Source: Nitrospira sp.
GTDB lineage: Bacteria > Nitrospirota > Nitrospiria > Nitrospirales > Nitrospiraceae
Direction of reading: 5' to 3'
DNA length: 64,000 nucleotides
Assembly (NCBI GenBank): GCA_005239465.1
Contig: SPAW01000029.1
Location: 62,001-126,000, forward strand
The notes beneath the pieces are model-generated. The model was not told where the DNA came from. It searched no databases and saw nothing but the letters and a program-made list of their open reading frames with translations. Of this stretch, positions 1 through 8,557 are shown one piece after another (position 1 is the stretch's first letter; every line of letters starts with the position of its first letter). A program made the position numbers and the translations under genes.

Positions 1-1264
1 GAGCTTGCTCCAGGCGCTTATGCGCGTTCTCGACCATCACAATAGCGGCATCGACCATGGCGCCGATGGCAATGGCAATGCCACCGAGCGACATGATGTT
101 GGAGGTGATCTTCAAATAGGCCATCGGGATAAATGCCAGCAGTACCGCCACCGGCAAGATGAGGATGGCAACCAGGGCGCTTCGAATGTGAAACAGAAAC
201 AGCACCGCGACCAGGCTGACGATCACGCTTTCCTCCACAAGCTTTTCCCGAAGTACAGCGATGGCCCGATGAATGAGATCGGACCGATCATAGGTGGGAA
301 TAATCTGCACACCTTTCGGTAGGGCAGGCGTGATCTCTTCCAGCCTTGCTTTGATCCGCTCGATCACGGCAAGCGCGTTCTCTCCGGCCCGCATGATCAC
401 GATGCCGCCGACCGTCTGACCCTTGCCGTCCAATTCGGCGATGCCCCGACGCTGGTCCGGTCCGACTTGGACATGGGCAATATCCCGAATCAAGATGGGC
501 GTGCCGCGTCCATCCGTCCCGACTGGGATCAGCTCAATATCCTCAACCGAGCGTAGGTAGCCTCGCCCTCGAATCACGTATTCAGTGCCGGCCATTTCTA
601 AGACTCGCCCGCTCACCTCGGCGTTGCTATTACGGACCGCTTCGATCACGGTCTTGATCGGTAGCCGATAGGCAGCCAACGTGTTCGGGTCCACCTCGAT
701 TTGATACTGTTTGACGAACCCGCCGATCGCTGAAACTTCTGCCACCCCAGGCACGCTTTCCAGTTGGTAGCGCACATACCAATCTTGCAGGCTTCGGAGC
801 TGAGCCAGATCGTGCGTTCCGGATTCGTCCACCAAGGCATACTGATAAACCCAACCGACGCCGGTGGCATCCGGTCCCAGGGTCGGCGTGACGCCGGACG
901 GCAGCTTCCCGGTAAGTTTCTGCAGGTACTCGATGACGCGACTGCGCGCCCAGTACAAGTCGGTCCGGTCTTCGAAGATCACATACACATACGACACCCC
1001 GTATTCCGACACCCCTCGGACCCGTTTGACTCTGGGTCCCGCGAGCAGAGAGGTCACGACCGGATATGTGATCTGATCCTCGATGAGTGTGGGGCTCCGG
1101 CCTGGCCATTCGGTGTAAATGATCACCTGGACATCAGACAGATCCGGGATCGCATCCAGTGGAACCTGAAACACCGCCCACAGGCCCCAGGCTGCCAACA
1201 GCACCACACAGAGGATGACTAGGATCGGATTGCGGGCACTCCCTTCAATGAGTCGCGCGATCAT
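1..1264 (-). CDS. cusA: CusA/CzcA-family heavy-metal RND efflux pump, N-terminal part (runs off window)
   Basis: Translating the minus strand from the ATG at 1264-1262 gives one open frame to the window edge, about 421 residues. It starts MIARLIEGSARNP, followed by the first membrane helix, then PLDAIPDLSDVQVIIYTEWPGRS, the hallmark of heavy-metal RND pumps. The N-terminal periplasmic porter region follows, then the second helix cluster near residues 340-420 with MSLGGIAIAIGAMVDAAIVM; acidic and Met positions in these helices serve proton and metal transport. The family exports Cu(I)/Ag(I) or divalent cations from periplasm and cytoplasm through a tripartite complex. The adaptor gene ends 50 bases upstream on the same strand, so this is the last seen gene of a tolC-cusB-cusA operon. 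The C-terminal 60 percent lies outside the window, so metal specificity is judged mainly from the Met-rich adaptor. Confidence 0.93.
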   Translation of the reverse strand, partial: MIARLIEGSARNPILVILCVVLLAAWGLWAVFQVPLDAIPDLSDVQVIIYTEWPGRSPTLIEDQITYPVVTSLLAGPRVKRVRGVSEYGVSYVYVIFEDRTDLYWARSRVIEYLQKLTGKLPSGVTPTLGPDATGVGWVYQYALVDESGTHDLAQLRSLQDWYVRYQLESVPGVAEVSAIGGFVKQYQIEVDPNTLAAYRLPIKTVIEAVRNSNAEVSGRVLEMAGTEYVIRGRGYLRSVEDIELIPVGTDGRGTPILIRDIAHVQVGPDQRRGIAELDGKGQTVGGIVIMRAGENALAVIERIKARLEEITPALPKGVQIIPTYDRSDLIHRAIAVLREKLVEESVIVSLVAVLFLFHIRSALVAILILPVAVLLAFIPMAYLKITSNIMSLGGIAIAIGAMVDAAIVMVENAHKRLEQA

Positions 1265-1314
1265 TGTTTCTCCCCCTCCCCCCCCGCGGGCGCCGAGACG
1301 CCCGCCTTTCCCAA

Positions 1315-3084
1315 CTACATGCCTCCCCCGGCTACCGAGAACTGAAACTTTTCGGCGATCGGCGGTCGCCCTGGCACCGTCACGTTGACCGTCACCACCC
1401 AGGTGCCGCCCATGCCAAACATCACCTTGCCTTCGTAGAGCCCTTCCTTGGTATGGTGCGCCGTCACCTTGGAATCGGTCATGCCTGGCATCGGCATGGT
1501 ATAGACGAACACGACTTGCGCATTGGTCGCTGGCTGGCCGGCCTGATCTGTGAGCTTGAGCTTGAGCAGAACTTCACCAGCCTTGGGTTTTTCCGGCACT
1601 GTAGTCAACGTGAGGGACAAACCGGCGACCTGACGGGTCTCTGTAACGGATGGTCCCTTCACCCCCTCCATGCCCGCCATACCGTCCATCCCTTTCATTC
1701 CCTTCATACCCTCCATTCCTTTCATGCTGCCCATGTCCATGCCTTCCATACCCTCCATCTTGGCTTCATGGGCGCCACGCATCTGCCAGTCGGCCATCCC
1801 GATCCGGCCCATCATGGCTTGCATACTGGACGCTGAAGTCAATTTGCTCTCTGCGTCCAACAAGAAATTGGCCGAAGTGACGATGCGCTCCCCTTCTGTG
1901 AGTCCTTCCATCACTTCCACGTAATCCTGGCTCCGCCTCCCCAGCTTGACTGAAGCCGGCTCATACCGGCCTTGCCCCCGATCCATGAACACGAGTTGGC
2001 GAAGACCGGTCTCCAGCACTGCTTCCTTTGGTACGACTAAGGTTTTGACCGCATCCGTCTGCAAGATCACGTTTCCAAACATGCCGGGCTTCAACTTCAG
2101 TCCTAGATTCGGCAATTCCAGCCGCACTCGCACCGTGCGTGCCTCAGTATTCAGCGCCGGGTAGATGTACGCCACCGTGCCCCGAAACGTTTCCCCTGGA
2201 TAGGCGGCGAACGTGACCGAGGCCGGCTGACCGAGTTTCGTGGCCATCACTTCTGATTCATAAATATCGGCATAGATCCAGACCGTGGAGAGATCTGCAA
2301 TCTCATACAGCGTCGTGCCTGGTTCTACATATTTTCCCGGCAAGGCCTCACGTTTCAGCACGATCCCAGAGGAAGGAGCGTAGACCGTGAGAACTGGTTC
2401 GGCCTGGCCGCGACGCTCCAGGGCCGCGATCTGTGAATCAGTGACATCCCAGAGACGAAGCCGTTCTCGTGCGCTCACCACAAGGGCTGCGGCATTCGCC
2501 TTTGCGTCGGCCAGCGGACTGGCAGCCAATTGAGCCTGCGTCTTGACCGCCAACAGGTATTCGTCCTGCGTGGTAAGGAGGTCTGGCGAGTAGATGGTGA
2601 AGAGCGGTTCGCCCTTGCGCACTGGCCGGCCGATCGAATCGACGAACACCTCGCGGACCCAGCCGGAGATTTTCAGCGTGACCTGAGTGAACCCACGCTC
2701 ATCATAGTTCACGGTGCCGACTGTCCGGATCTCCTCCTCCAACGAAGCATAGGCAGCGGGGGCGCTCCGGACTCCGATCAATTGTCTGGCCACGGCTGGA
2801 ATCGCGACGACTCCCGATGGTGCTGCGGACATGCTTGGCATAGGTTCCGTGTCTTTCATGGGCATCGTGCCCTCCATCGGCATTCCTTTCATGTCCATCG
2901 GCTTCATGTCTCTCATCCCATCCGCTCGCTCTGAAGATCCCGAGACGCTCCTCTTTTCCATGGTCATCCCAGACATGTCGCCTATCATCCGATGTGCAGC
3001 GAAGAATCCGGCGATGACACCGACCAACAGACTGACTGCTGCAACACTCACAACAAGACCTTTTCTGCGCATCTCATGATTCAT
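1315..3084 (-). CDS. cusB: CusB-type periplasmic adaptor with Met-rich metal-binding segments and C-terminal YtkA/FixH-like domain
   Basis: This 589-residue membrane-fusion protein links the RND pump to the outer-membrane channel. It has an N-terminal membrane anchor (residues about 8-30), then a linker of repeated M-x-x-M motifs (about 35-85), then the adaptor barrel and hairpin regions (about 95-410; IYADIYESEVMATKLGQPASV is typical of CusB). A second linker (about 440-475) repeats MEGM, MKGM and MDGM more than eight times. A final beta domain (about 480-589) resembles the YtkA/FixH fold. Methionine clusters are the known Cu(I)/Ag(I) ligands in CusB and CusF, so copper or silver is the likely substrate. 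The ATG at 3084 follows a GGGAGG ribosome site. CusB proteins are usually about 400 residues; the two Met linkers and the extra domain explain the length. Confidence 0.9.
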   Translation of the reverse strand: MNHEMRRKGLVVSVAAVSLLVGVIAGFFAAHRMIGDMSGMTMEKRSVSGSSERADGMRDMKPMDMKGMPMEGTMPMKDTEPMPSMSAAPSGVVAIPAVARQLIGVRSAPAAYASLEEEIRTVGTVNYDERGFTQVTLKISGWVREVFVDSIGRPVRKGEPLFTIYSPDLLTTQDEYLLAVKTQAQLAASPLADAKANAAALVVSARERLRLWDVTDSQIAALERRGQAEPVLTVYAPSSGIVLKREALPGKYVEPGTTLYEIADLSTVWIYADIYESEVMATKLGQPASVTFAAYPGETFRGTVAYIYPALNTEARTVRVRLELPNLGLKLKPGMFGNVILQTDAVKTLVVPKEAVLETGLRQLVFMDRGQGRYEPASVKLGRRSQDYVEVMEGLTEGERIVTSANFLLDAESKLTSASSMQAMMGRIGMADWQMRGAHEAKMEGMEGMDMGSMKGMEGMKGMKGMDGMAGMEGVKGPSVTETRQVAGLSLTLTTVPEKPKAGEVLLKLKLTDQAGQPATNAQVVFVYTMPMPGMTDSKVTAHHTKEGLYEGKVMFGMGGTWVVTVNVTVPGRPPIAEKFQFSVAGGGM

Positions 3085-3101
3085 GACGCATTCCTCCCTT
3101 T

Positions 3102-4391
3102 TTAGCTGTTTCCGTTCAGATCAGTTCCAATCACCTGTTCTAGTTCTGCGAGTCGGTGCTCCCGCTCGACCAGCGCTCGGTAGTATTCAAGCTGAAATCC
3201 TCGCCAGGCTCGGTCGGCCTCGATCAGATCCAAAAATCCGGTTTTCCCCGTACGATAGCCGGCCCGCGCCGCCTCCACGCCTTGTTCAGCTTGTGGCAAT
3301 ACGGTGGTCTTGTACAGTACGGCCACCTCCCAACTGGCCCGGACCTTGGCCAGTAGATCGCGAATCTGGAAGCGGGTCAGATTTTCAAGTGTATGGAGAT
3401 CCGCTCGCGCTGCCGCGATCCCTGCCGCGGTCTCGTGAACTGCGGCGTCGTACTTCGGCTTGGTCCAGAATGCGAAGGGGAGATTCATCGACAGCACCGC
3501 GCCAAACCCGTCGTTCCTCTGAAAGTTCTGGAAGCGCTGAAAGGCCACGTCGAAGTCCGGATAGTACTGACGCTGGGCCAGCGCGTGAGACTGCTCGTTC
3601 CGTTGAATCTCCAGGTCGGCGGCCTTGAGCTCGGGTCTGGACGTCGTCGCCGCCCGATAGAGGTCTTCAAGGTCCTGGTCGAACCGCCCCTCACGCGGCT
3701 CCTGTGGAGGCGCAAGCGGAAACCGTGGATCCCGATCAAGCAGCAGGTTCAGTTTGCCCTGGGCGGTGTCACGGCGCTGTTCCAGAACCGGCAATTGCTG
3801 GTGCAGGGTGGACAGCTCGACCTGAGCCTTGAGCACATCGACCTGGCTGCCTTTTCCTGCCCGGAACTTCGCGTTGGCGATCTCGAAAAACTGCTTGAGC
3901 AGGTCAATCTGCTCATGATGAATCTGGATCGCCTTCTGTGCGAGAAACAGATCATAGTAGGCCTGCTTGAGGCGGGCGATGAGGTCCCGTTCCCTGGCCC
4001 GAAACGCCTGCTCTGTCATGTCGGCCGACCGACTGGCAACCTGTTCCTTCAGAGCGAGTTTTCCGGGAAAGGGAAATTTTTGGGACAGCCCAATAATGGT
4101 GTGCTGTGTTTGCCCAAGATTGAAGGATTCAGGGAAGTTCCACCACTGGACTGACAAAGTCGGATCGTCCAGCGACCGTGCCTGCGGCACTCGTTTCGAG
4201 GAGGCTTCCCATTGCTGCCGCGCAGCGACAATCTCGGGATTCCGTGCTAAGGCTTCCTGGATCAAGTCTGGTAACACTAATGACGGTTGTGGCGTCTGAT
4301 CGATTGCATGAGCGATGTGGCGTTCACCTGTCCAGAAGGCCAGGCTTACGACCGTAAGGGTCAGCAACCAAAGCCGAATTGACCAAGTCAT
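3102..4391 (-). CDS. TolC-family outer-membrane efflux protein (CusC-like)
   Basis: A 429-residue outer-membrane factor forming the exit duct for the RND pump. A signal peptide (MTWSIRLWLLTLTVVSLAFW...AHA) is followed by two TolC repeats: the first with ALARNPEIVAARQQWEASS and SQKFPFPGKLALKEQ, the second with TTSRPELKAADLEIQRNEQ and SMNLPFAFWTKPKYDAAV. The ATG at 4391 is chosen because GAGGAGG sits seven bases before it and the signal peptide begins there; an upstream ATG at 4454 would add 21 non-hydrophobic residues. It is the first of the three efflux genes, 17 bases before cusB, so the set is probably one transcript. Confidence 0.9.
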   Translation of the reverse strand: MTWSIRLWLLTLTVVSLAFWTGERHIAHAIDQTPQPSLVLPDLIQEALARNPEIVAARQQWEASSKRVPQARSLDDPTLSVQWWNFPESFNLGQTQHTIIGLSQKFPFPGKLALKEQVASRSADMTEQAFRARERDLIARLKQAYYDLFLAQKAIQIHHEQIDLLKQFFEIANAKFRAGKGSQVDVLKAQVELSTLHQQLPVLEQRRDTAQGKLNLLLDRDPRFPLAPPQEPREGRFDQDLEDLYRAATTSRPELKAADLEIQRNEQSHALAQRQYYPDFDVAFQRFQNFQRNDGFGAVLSMNLPFAFWTKPKYDAAVHETAAGIAAARADLHTLENLTRFQIRDLLAKVRASWEVAVLYKTTVLPQAEQGVEAARAGYRTGKTGFLDLIEADRAWRGFQLEYYRALVEREHRLAELEQVIGTDLNGNS

Positions 4392-4540
4392 GTGACGGTC
4401 CTCCTCAAGAGCTTTCCTGCCCGCTACCATCGCGGATCCCAGACTCTCATCCATGCTACAGAAGAAGGGACTGGATGAGCCGGGGCCCAGCGCCGGGCAG
4501 ATGACGTGATGGTGGAACGGTTAAGGAAGAACCGGCGAGA

Positions 4541-4915
4541 TCAAATGCGAAGCACGGTGGTCGCGAGAGACTGATGCGGGGGAGAATTCGATTCGAGAGG
4601 ATGATATCGCTGGGACATCCGGTGGAAATGATGGCTCACGGCTGGAAGCGCAGCCGGCACGTAGTCAGCCAGGAGATGATGGTCCACGAGCAACAAAGAC
4701 GACTGGGAGCCGGATTCGACCCCAAGAGTTTTGAAGGCGTCGCACAATTGGCGAGCCGGTTGCTCAATCGGGGTCGAACAGCCGTTCGCCATCGAGGCAT
4801 CGGAGGTTCCGGACAGTGGCACGAGACAGGCGTACGCATTGAAGCTGAACGCTAACAAGAACACCGTGATGGTCCCAGCGAGAAAAGCCCGGGAATGATG
4901 GGAACGCATTTGCAT
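4541..4915 (-). CDS. Small secreted Cys-containing protein, family A (paralogue of the 9322-9681 gene)
   Basis: Not a family I recognise. The 124-residue product has a signal peptide (AFLAGTITVFLLAFSFNAYA) and a mature part with three cysteines in the pattern ACLVPLSG, NGCSTPIEQP, QLCDAFKTLGV, then a His-rich stretch (DHHLL, SHHFHRMSQRYH). The gene at 9322-9681 shares the motifs FNAYACL, NGCSTP-EQP, CDAFKTL and the C-terminal VLR ending. It lies upstream of the tolC-cusB-cusA genes on the same strand, 149 bases away, and has a good promoter immediately upstream, so it may be the first gene of that metal operon. A periplasmic metal-binding role is inferred only from Cys/His content and context. 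Confidence 0.72.
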   Translation of the reverse strand: MQMRSHHSRAFLAGTITVFLLAFSFNAYACLVPLSGTSDASMANGCSTPIEQPARQLCDAFKTLGVESGSQSSLLLVDHHLLADYVPAALPAVSHHFHRMSQRYHPLESNSPPHQSLATTVLRI

Positions 4916-4921
4916 GGTGTT

Positions 4922-4951
4922 AGTCTAGGCCCCCTCCATTTCATCTGTCAA
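4922..4951 (-). promoter_or_regulatory. Sigma70-like promoter for the small secreted protein and cus genes
   Basis: On the minus strand there is a perfect -35 box TTGACA (4951-4946), an 18-base G-rich spacer and the -10 box TAGACT (4927-4922). The ATG at 4915 lies only six bases past the -10 box, so transcription would start at or next to the start codon, giving a leaderless or nearly leaderless message. The paralogous gene at 9681 has a similar TTGACA promoter with a G-rich spacer. Confidence 0.55.
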
Positions 4952-4959
4952 TGGTATTT

Positions 4960-5496
4960 CTAATACACAATCACTCGATCGGCTGACGCGAACGCGTCCA
5001 CCATCTTGGCCAGTGGAACGGAAGTCACTGAGGAGGCTACCCGCGCGGGATCGATCTTATACAGCAACATCATTGTCCGGTTGCCGTAGATCTCGACGCC
5101 CATCTTCTTGAGGAAGTCGAAATACTCGCCGTAGTTGTGCGGCACTTGTTCGAGCGGCACGCCCATTTGTTGAGCGAGACTTTCGCGTTCTCGTTGCGGC
5201 AAGCCCGCACGGTCCAGCGCTGTTGAGTCAGACCCAATCAATCCCCTGAACCAGCCAAAGCCTTTCGTCACCGAGGTCACGGCGCTGGCGTCCACTAAGA
5301 TCGTTACCTTGTGCCCCGCCTTCACCGTGGCCCACGCGATATTGGGGACCGCGCAGATCTGGGCATCGTCCAGCGCGAGCGACGTTTTCATGTGGATGAG
5401 GGTGCGCGTTTCCTGCGCTTGTTGCGCCAGGACGAAGCCAGGTGTGAACAGAGTGAAGACAGCAAGAACCACAAAGCTGTTGATCGTGCGCCACAT
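4960..5496 (-). CDS. Secreted DsrE-family protein
   Basis: The 178-residue product has a signal peptide (MWRTINSFVVLAVFTLFTPGFVLAQ) followed by a DsrE/DsrF-like alpha/beta fold: TRTLIHMKTSLALDDAQICAVPNIAWATVKAGHKVTILVDASAV, later GVEIYGNRTMMLLYKID and a VPLAKMVDAFASADRVIVY end. DsrE-like proteins handle sulfur or act as small binding domains; this exported version has one conserved-looking Cys (in AQICAVPN), so a thiol or metal role is possible but unproven. The ATG at 5496 has AAGGAGGT eight bases upstream; a longer frame to 5571 would destroy the signal peptide. It sits between the cus and mer clusters on the same strand. Confidence 0.75.
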   Translation of the reverse strand: MWRTINSFVVLAVFTLFTPGFVLAQQAQETRTLIHMKTSLALDDAQICAVPNIAWATVKAGHKVTILVDASAVTSVTKGFGWFRGLIGSDSTALDRAGLPQRERESLAQQMGVPLEQVPHNYGEYFDFLKKMGVEIYGNRTMMLLYKIDPARVASSVTSVPLAKMVDAFASADRVIVY

Positions 5497-5557
5497 CGTG
5501 TACGACCTCCTTGTTGAGAGATAGGTTCCTAATACGCCGCCACGGGACAAGACATCC

Positions 5558-5782
5558 TTATGCTTGTACATCCCGCCTCATTTCATCGAACTCCTGTTTG
5601 CTGATCTCACCGCGGGCATATCGTTTCTTGAGAATCTCCAGGCTCGAGTCTGGTCGACCGGTAATCCCCTGCCCCATCAGCCATCTGACGAGGTAGACGA
5701 CGCCGGAGATCAACAATACCCAGAAGAGCACCATAAATAGCAGCCCCACGCCCATCATGGGCATCCATCCGCAGTCCGTCAT
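5558..5782 (-). CDS. Small SHOCT-domain membrane protein
   Basis: A 74-residue protein with one strong membrane helix (residues about 9-35, VGLLFMVLFWVLLISGVVYLVRW) and a C-terminal SHOCT motif (SLEILKKRYARGEISKQEFDEMRRDV). SHOCT modules are short helical C-terminal domains common in small membrane proteins and are thought to mediate oligomerisation or protein contact. The N-terminus MTDCGWMPMMG carries Cys and several Met residues, common in SHOCT proteins near copper and mercury genes. GGAGGTG precedes the ATG by five bases. It lies 42 bases after merA on the same strand and may be co-transcribed. Confidence 0.8.
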   Translation of the reverse strand: MTDCGWMPMMGVGLLFMVLFWVLLISGVVYLVRWLMGQGITGRPDSSLEILKKRYARGEISKQEFDEMRRDVQA

Positions 5783-5824
5783 CTCACACCTCCGTGCTAG
5801 GTCTTGCTTCCCGGTCCACTTCCG

Positions 5825-7234
5825 CTACGCGGCGCAACAGGACAACCTACTCACATCCTTCTTGAAGGTCAGCGCAGCCAGCTTCAAGCCTTCCACCATC
5901 GTCAAATAGGGATGAAAAGTCTGAGCAAGGTCCTGAACGGTGAGCCCAAAGCGGATGGCAAGCGTGGCTTCCTGGATCACCTCACCAGCCTCAGCGGCGA
6001 GAACGTGTGCCCCCACCAGGCGGCCTGTGTCTTCTTCAGCCACGAGCTTGATAAGACCCTTGGTATTCCGTGCCGCCAAGGCACGCGGAACATGGTGAAG
6101 GGGGAGTACCGAGGTCTTGACACGAAGGTCCTTGGTCTTCGCCTGCTGTTCGGTAAACCCCACGCTCGCAATCTGCGGGTCGGTGAAGGTCACATGCGGC
6201 AAGGCCGTCAGATCATAGACCTTGCCGACGCCGGTGAGCGCGTTCTCGGCCGCCAGTCCGCCGGCATAGGCTGCGACGTAGACATACATCGGATCGCCGA
6301 CACAATCGCCGGCGGCATAAATGTCGAGATTTGAGGTTTGCAGATGCTCGTTCACAACAATTTCTCCGCGTGGCCCCAGCCTCACACCTCCCGCGTCCAG
6401 CCCGAACCCGGTTGTATTGGGACGGCGTCCGGTCGCGACCAGCAATCGCTCCGCTCGGCAGACCTCCGGCTTTCCGTTGGACTCGGTGTGCACGAGGTAC
6501 CCTCCCTCTCGGCGCTCGACTCGAGCGATTCTTACGTTCGTGCAGATCCGGACTTTTTCGTCCTCGAGATAGCGCACAAGTGCCTCACCAATCTCAGGCT
6601 CTTCTGCCATGGCCACCTGTGGCCCACTTTCAAGGACCATGACTTGGACGCCGAATCGGGCAAAGAGCTGCGCGAACTCCAAGCCGATGCTGCCGCCGCC
6701 AATGATGATCAGCGAAGAGGGCAGCGCCTCGAGGCCGAGTGCCTGCTCGCTATTGAGAAAACTGGCTTCTTGAAGTCCCGGTATCGTCGGCGCCCAAGGC
6801 GAAGAGCCCGTCGCGATCACGATCTTCTCCGGCTGATACACGGTGCCATTGACACGCACCTGGCGTCTTCCCAGAAGCGTGGCGTCTCCTTTCAGAATGG
6901 TGATGGTGGGATAGACCGCGGCCACATCAATGTATTTCCCTTGGCGCAACGCCGTCACCAATTCGACTTTCTGCTGCACCACGCGCTGCCAGTCTGAGGG
7001 AGGCGGGCAGGCGGGCAGTCCTTCAAACTGCGGGTAGGCCGCGTGATAGCATAACTCGGCCGCTTTGATGAGCGTTTTGGATGGCACACAGCCGATGTTG
7101 ACGCAGGTTCCACCAATGGTGCCTTTTTCGACAATCGCGACGCTGGCTCCCAGCTCGGCAGCTTTGATCGCCGCGGCAAAGGCCGCCGACCCGCCGCCGA
7201 TCATCATCAAATTGTAATGGGTGCTTTGGGACAT
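5825..7234 (-). CDS. merA: Mercury(II) reductase
   Basis: A 469-residue FAD-dependent pyridine nucleotide-disulfide oxidoreductase that reduces Hg(II) to volatile Hg(0) with NADPH in the cytoplasm. Visible features are the FAD Rossmann motif (IGGGSAAFAAAIKAAELGA), the redox pair GGTCVNIGCVPSKT near residues 42-47, the NAD(P)-binding IIGGGSIGLEFAQLFARFG near 175, the second FAD motif DIYAAGDCVG, and the C-terminal vicinal cysteines in RLSCCAA that deliver Hg to the active site. There is no N-terminal HMA domain, so it is a short MerA. ATG 7234 follows AGGAGG by eight bases. It is the distal gene of the mer operon. Confidence 0.95.
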   Translation of the reverse strand: MSQSTHYNLMMIGGGSAAFAAAIKAAELGASVAIVEKGTIGGTCVNIGCVPSKTLIKAAELCYHAAYPQFEGLPACPPPSDWQRVVQQKVELVTALRQGKYIDVAAVYPTITILKGDATLLGRRQVRVNGTVYQPEKIVIATGSSPWAPTIPGLQEASFLNSEQALGLEALPSSLIIIGGGSIGLEFAQLFARFGVQVMVLESGPQVAMAEEPEIGEALVRYLEDEKVRICTNVRIARVERREGGYLVHTESNGKPEVCRAERLLVATGRRPNTTGFGLDAGGVRLGPRGEIVVNEHLQTSNLDIYAAGDCVGDPMYVYVAAYAGGLAAENALTGVGKVYDLTALPHVTFTDPQIASVGFTEQQAKTKDLRVKTSVLPLHHVPRALAARNTKGLIKLVAEEDTGRLVGAHVLAAEAGEVIQEATLAIRFGLTVQDLAQTFHPYLTMVEGLKLAALTFKKDVSRLSCCAA

Positions 7235-7285
7235 CGATAGTCCTCCTACGAGCAAATGAGTGGCTCGACCTCTCCCGTGCAGCTC

Positions 7286-7654
7286 TCAGTGAGTGCAGCA
7301 AGTCGCTTCGGTGGCCGGCTTATCCCCGCTGGTACATTCCTTGTACGCGGCATAGGCCTTCAGCGCCCATTCCTCGCCTGGACAGCCTTGCATGGTCATG
7401 GCGACCTCGAGAAATTCGATCAACTCTACCTGCGAAATGCCCTTGTCAACCGCCATCTGCACATAGGCGCGAATGCAGGGCTCGCAGCGGATCGCGATCG
7501 AGATGGCCATAGCTGTTAAGTGCTTGTGCTTGGCCGGAATAACCCCGTCGCGATAGGCTTCCTGCCGCATGCGCAGTAACCCGCCGGTGACTTTCGGACT
7601 CAGCTTTCTGAGTTCGGCAAATAACCCAGCCTCAACCTCCGTCGTTTGCCCCAT
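7286..7654 (-). CDS. AhpD-like carboxymuconolactone decarboxylase family protein in the mer operon
   Basis: A 122-residue all-helical CMD/AhpD-fold protein. The core AYRDGVIPAKHKHLTAMAISIAIRCEPCIRAYVQMAVDKGISQVELIEFLEVAMTMQG includes a CEPC redox motif and the downstream conserved Glu/His-like positions. AhpD-type proteins are peroxidase or thiol-disulfide partners. The C-terminus ends EATCCTH, a vicinal cysteine pair resembling that at the end of MerA, which suggests direct Hg(II) handling or reduction support. It lies between merP and merA, spaced 37 and 51 bases, so it belongs to the operon. The exact function in mercury resistance is not known to me. Confidence 0.85.
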   Translation of the reverse strand: MGQTTEVEAGLFAELRKLSPKVTGGLLRMRQEAYRDGVIPAKHKHLTAMAISIAIRCEPCIRAYVQMAVDKGISQVELIEFLEVAMTMQGCPGEEWALKAYAAYKECTSGDKPATEATCCTH

Positions 7655-7691
7655 GATGATGTCCCCCTTCCTCTCACCCTGTCCCTCGCGC

Positions 7692-8045
7692 CTATTCTTT
7701 GAGCACCCGCGCCTTGTACGGCGATAGCGCGGTGCCGGCGCTTTCGACAGCCTTGATCAACGCCGCCACGCCCGTTTTCTCCGGATCGAACGTTACGGCG
7801 GCGCGCACGTCCGCGTAATCGAAGAAGAACAGCCACTTCTTCCCCACGGTGATTTCCACCGCACTGACACCGGACACCTTGGCGAGTGCGGCCTTGACAT
7901 CCTTGACGCAGGCCCCGCAAGTCATCCCGTCGATCTGCAGGGGGACCGTCTGCAGCCTTTGGCTCTCAGCCGCAAATCCCTGAAGTCCGACCAAGCTCAG
8001 CGTCATGGTACTGACCAGGATCGTCGTTTGAACGAGTTTCCACAT
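7692..8045 (-). CDS. merP: MerP-like periplasmic mercury-binding protein
   Basis: A 117-residue protein with a signal peptide (MWKLVQTTILVSTMTLSLVGLQGFA) and one HMA domain with the metal-binding motif GMTCGACVKDVKAAL. It would bind Hg(II) in the periplasm and pass it to the MerT cysteines. The ATG at 8045 is chosen because AGGAGGAG lies eight bases upstream. After the first half of the HMA fold, residues KKWLFFFDYADVRAAVTF differ slightly from classic MerP but the betaalphabeta order is kept. The gap to merT contains a hairpin with CCTTTCCC and GGGGAAAGG arms and a half array of 7-base repeats. Confidence 0.88.
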   Translation of the reverse strand: MWKLVQTTILVSTMTLSLVGLQGFAAESQRLQTVPLQIDGMTCGACVKDVKAALAKVSGVSAVEITVGKKWLFFFDYADVRAAVTFDPEKTGVAALIKAVESAGTALSPYKARVLKE

Positions 8046-8147
8046 TGCCGATCTCCTCCTGTCCACCCCTCACCTTTCCCTCTCCCGCAAGGGGAAAGGA
8101 CTAGAATGATGGCGAATGACGCTTCACGTCTCACGTTTTACGAATGG

Positions 8148-8552
8148 TCACAGCCCCAACCAGTACGGCACCAGGATCAGCACCAGCGCGAACGCCGCCA
8201 TGATCCAGAGCCATGCCCGATTCGCACCGCTCCGAGTTCTCGGAGCACACACTTCCCCTGGCGCGCATACTGCGGACTTTGGCTTCCTATAGGCCAGATA
8301 AAAACTGATGCCCAGCAGAAGTATCGTCAGGCCGATGAAGGCCGGCCGATACGGCAAGAGTCCCTTCAAGAATCCAGCCGTGCCGGCCAAGAATCCCGTG
8401 GCCCCGACTCCCACGCCGAGCGCTACAAAAACCAGCGGCCCAATGCAGCACACAGAAGCCAGCAACGCGGCGCTCAATCCACCAACCGAGAGTATTGTCA
8501 CCGGACTTTTCGGCGGTCTGGGCTTGGAAGGAGCTTCCTCGTACGGACACAT
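8148..8552 (-). CDS. merT: Mercuric ion transporter MerT
   Basis: A 134-residue inner-membrane protein with about three helices. The first helix carries the vicinal pair in ALLASVCCIGPLVFVALGVG, which takes Hg(II) from MerP; a second pair is in the cytoplasmic loop VCAPGEVCAP, which hands Hg(II) to MerA. Both pairs are diagnostic of MerT. The ATG at 8552 is preferred over the GTG at 8561 because the AAGGAGGTG ribosome site overlaps that GTG. merR ends six bases upstream, so the two are translationally close. Confidence 0.93.
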   Translation of the reverse strand: MCPYEEAPSKPRPPKSPVTILSVGGLSAALLASVCCIGPLVFVALGVGVGATGFLAGTAGFLKGLLPYRPAFIGLTILLLGISFYLAYRKPKSAVCAPGEVCAPRTRSGANRAWLWIMAAFALVLILVPYWLGL

Positions 8553-8557
8553 GGCCG

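Noticed and set aside
630-1109. Minus-strand open frame of 159 codons at the left edge
   Set aside because: It is in a different frame from the cusA translation, which reads without stops from 1264 to the edge with clear RND motifs.
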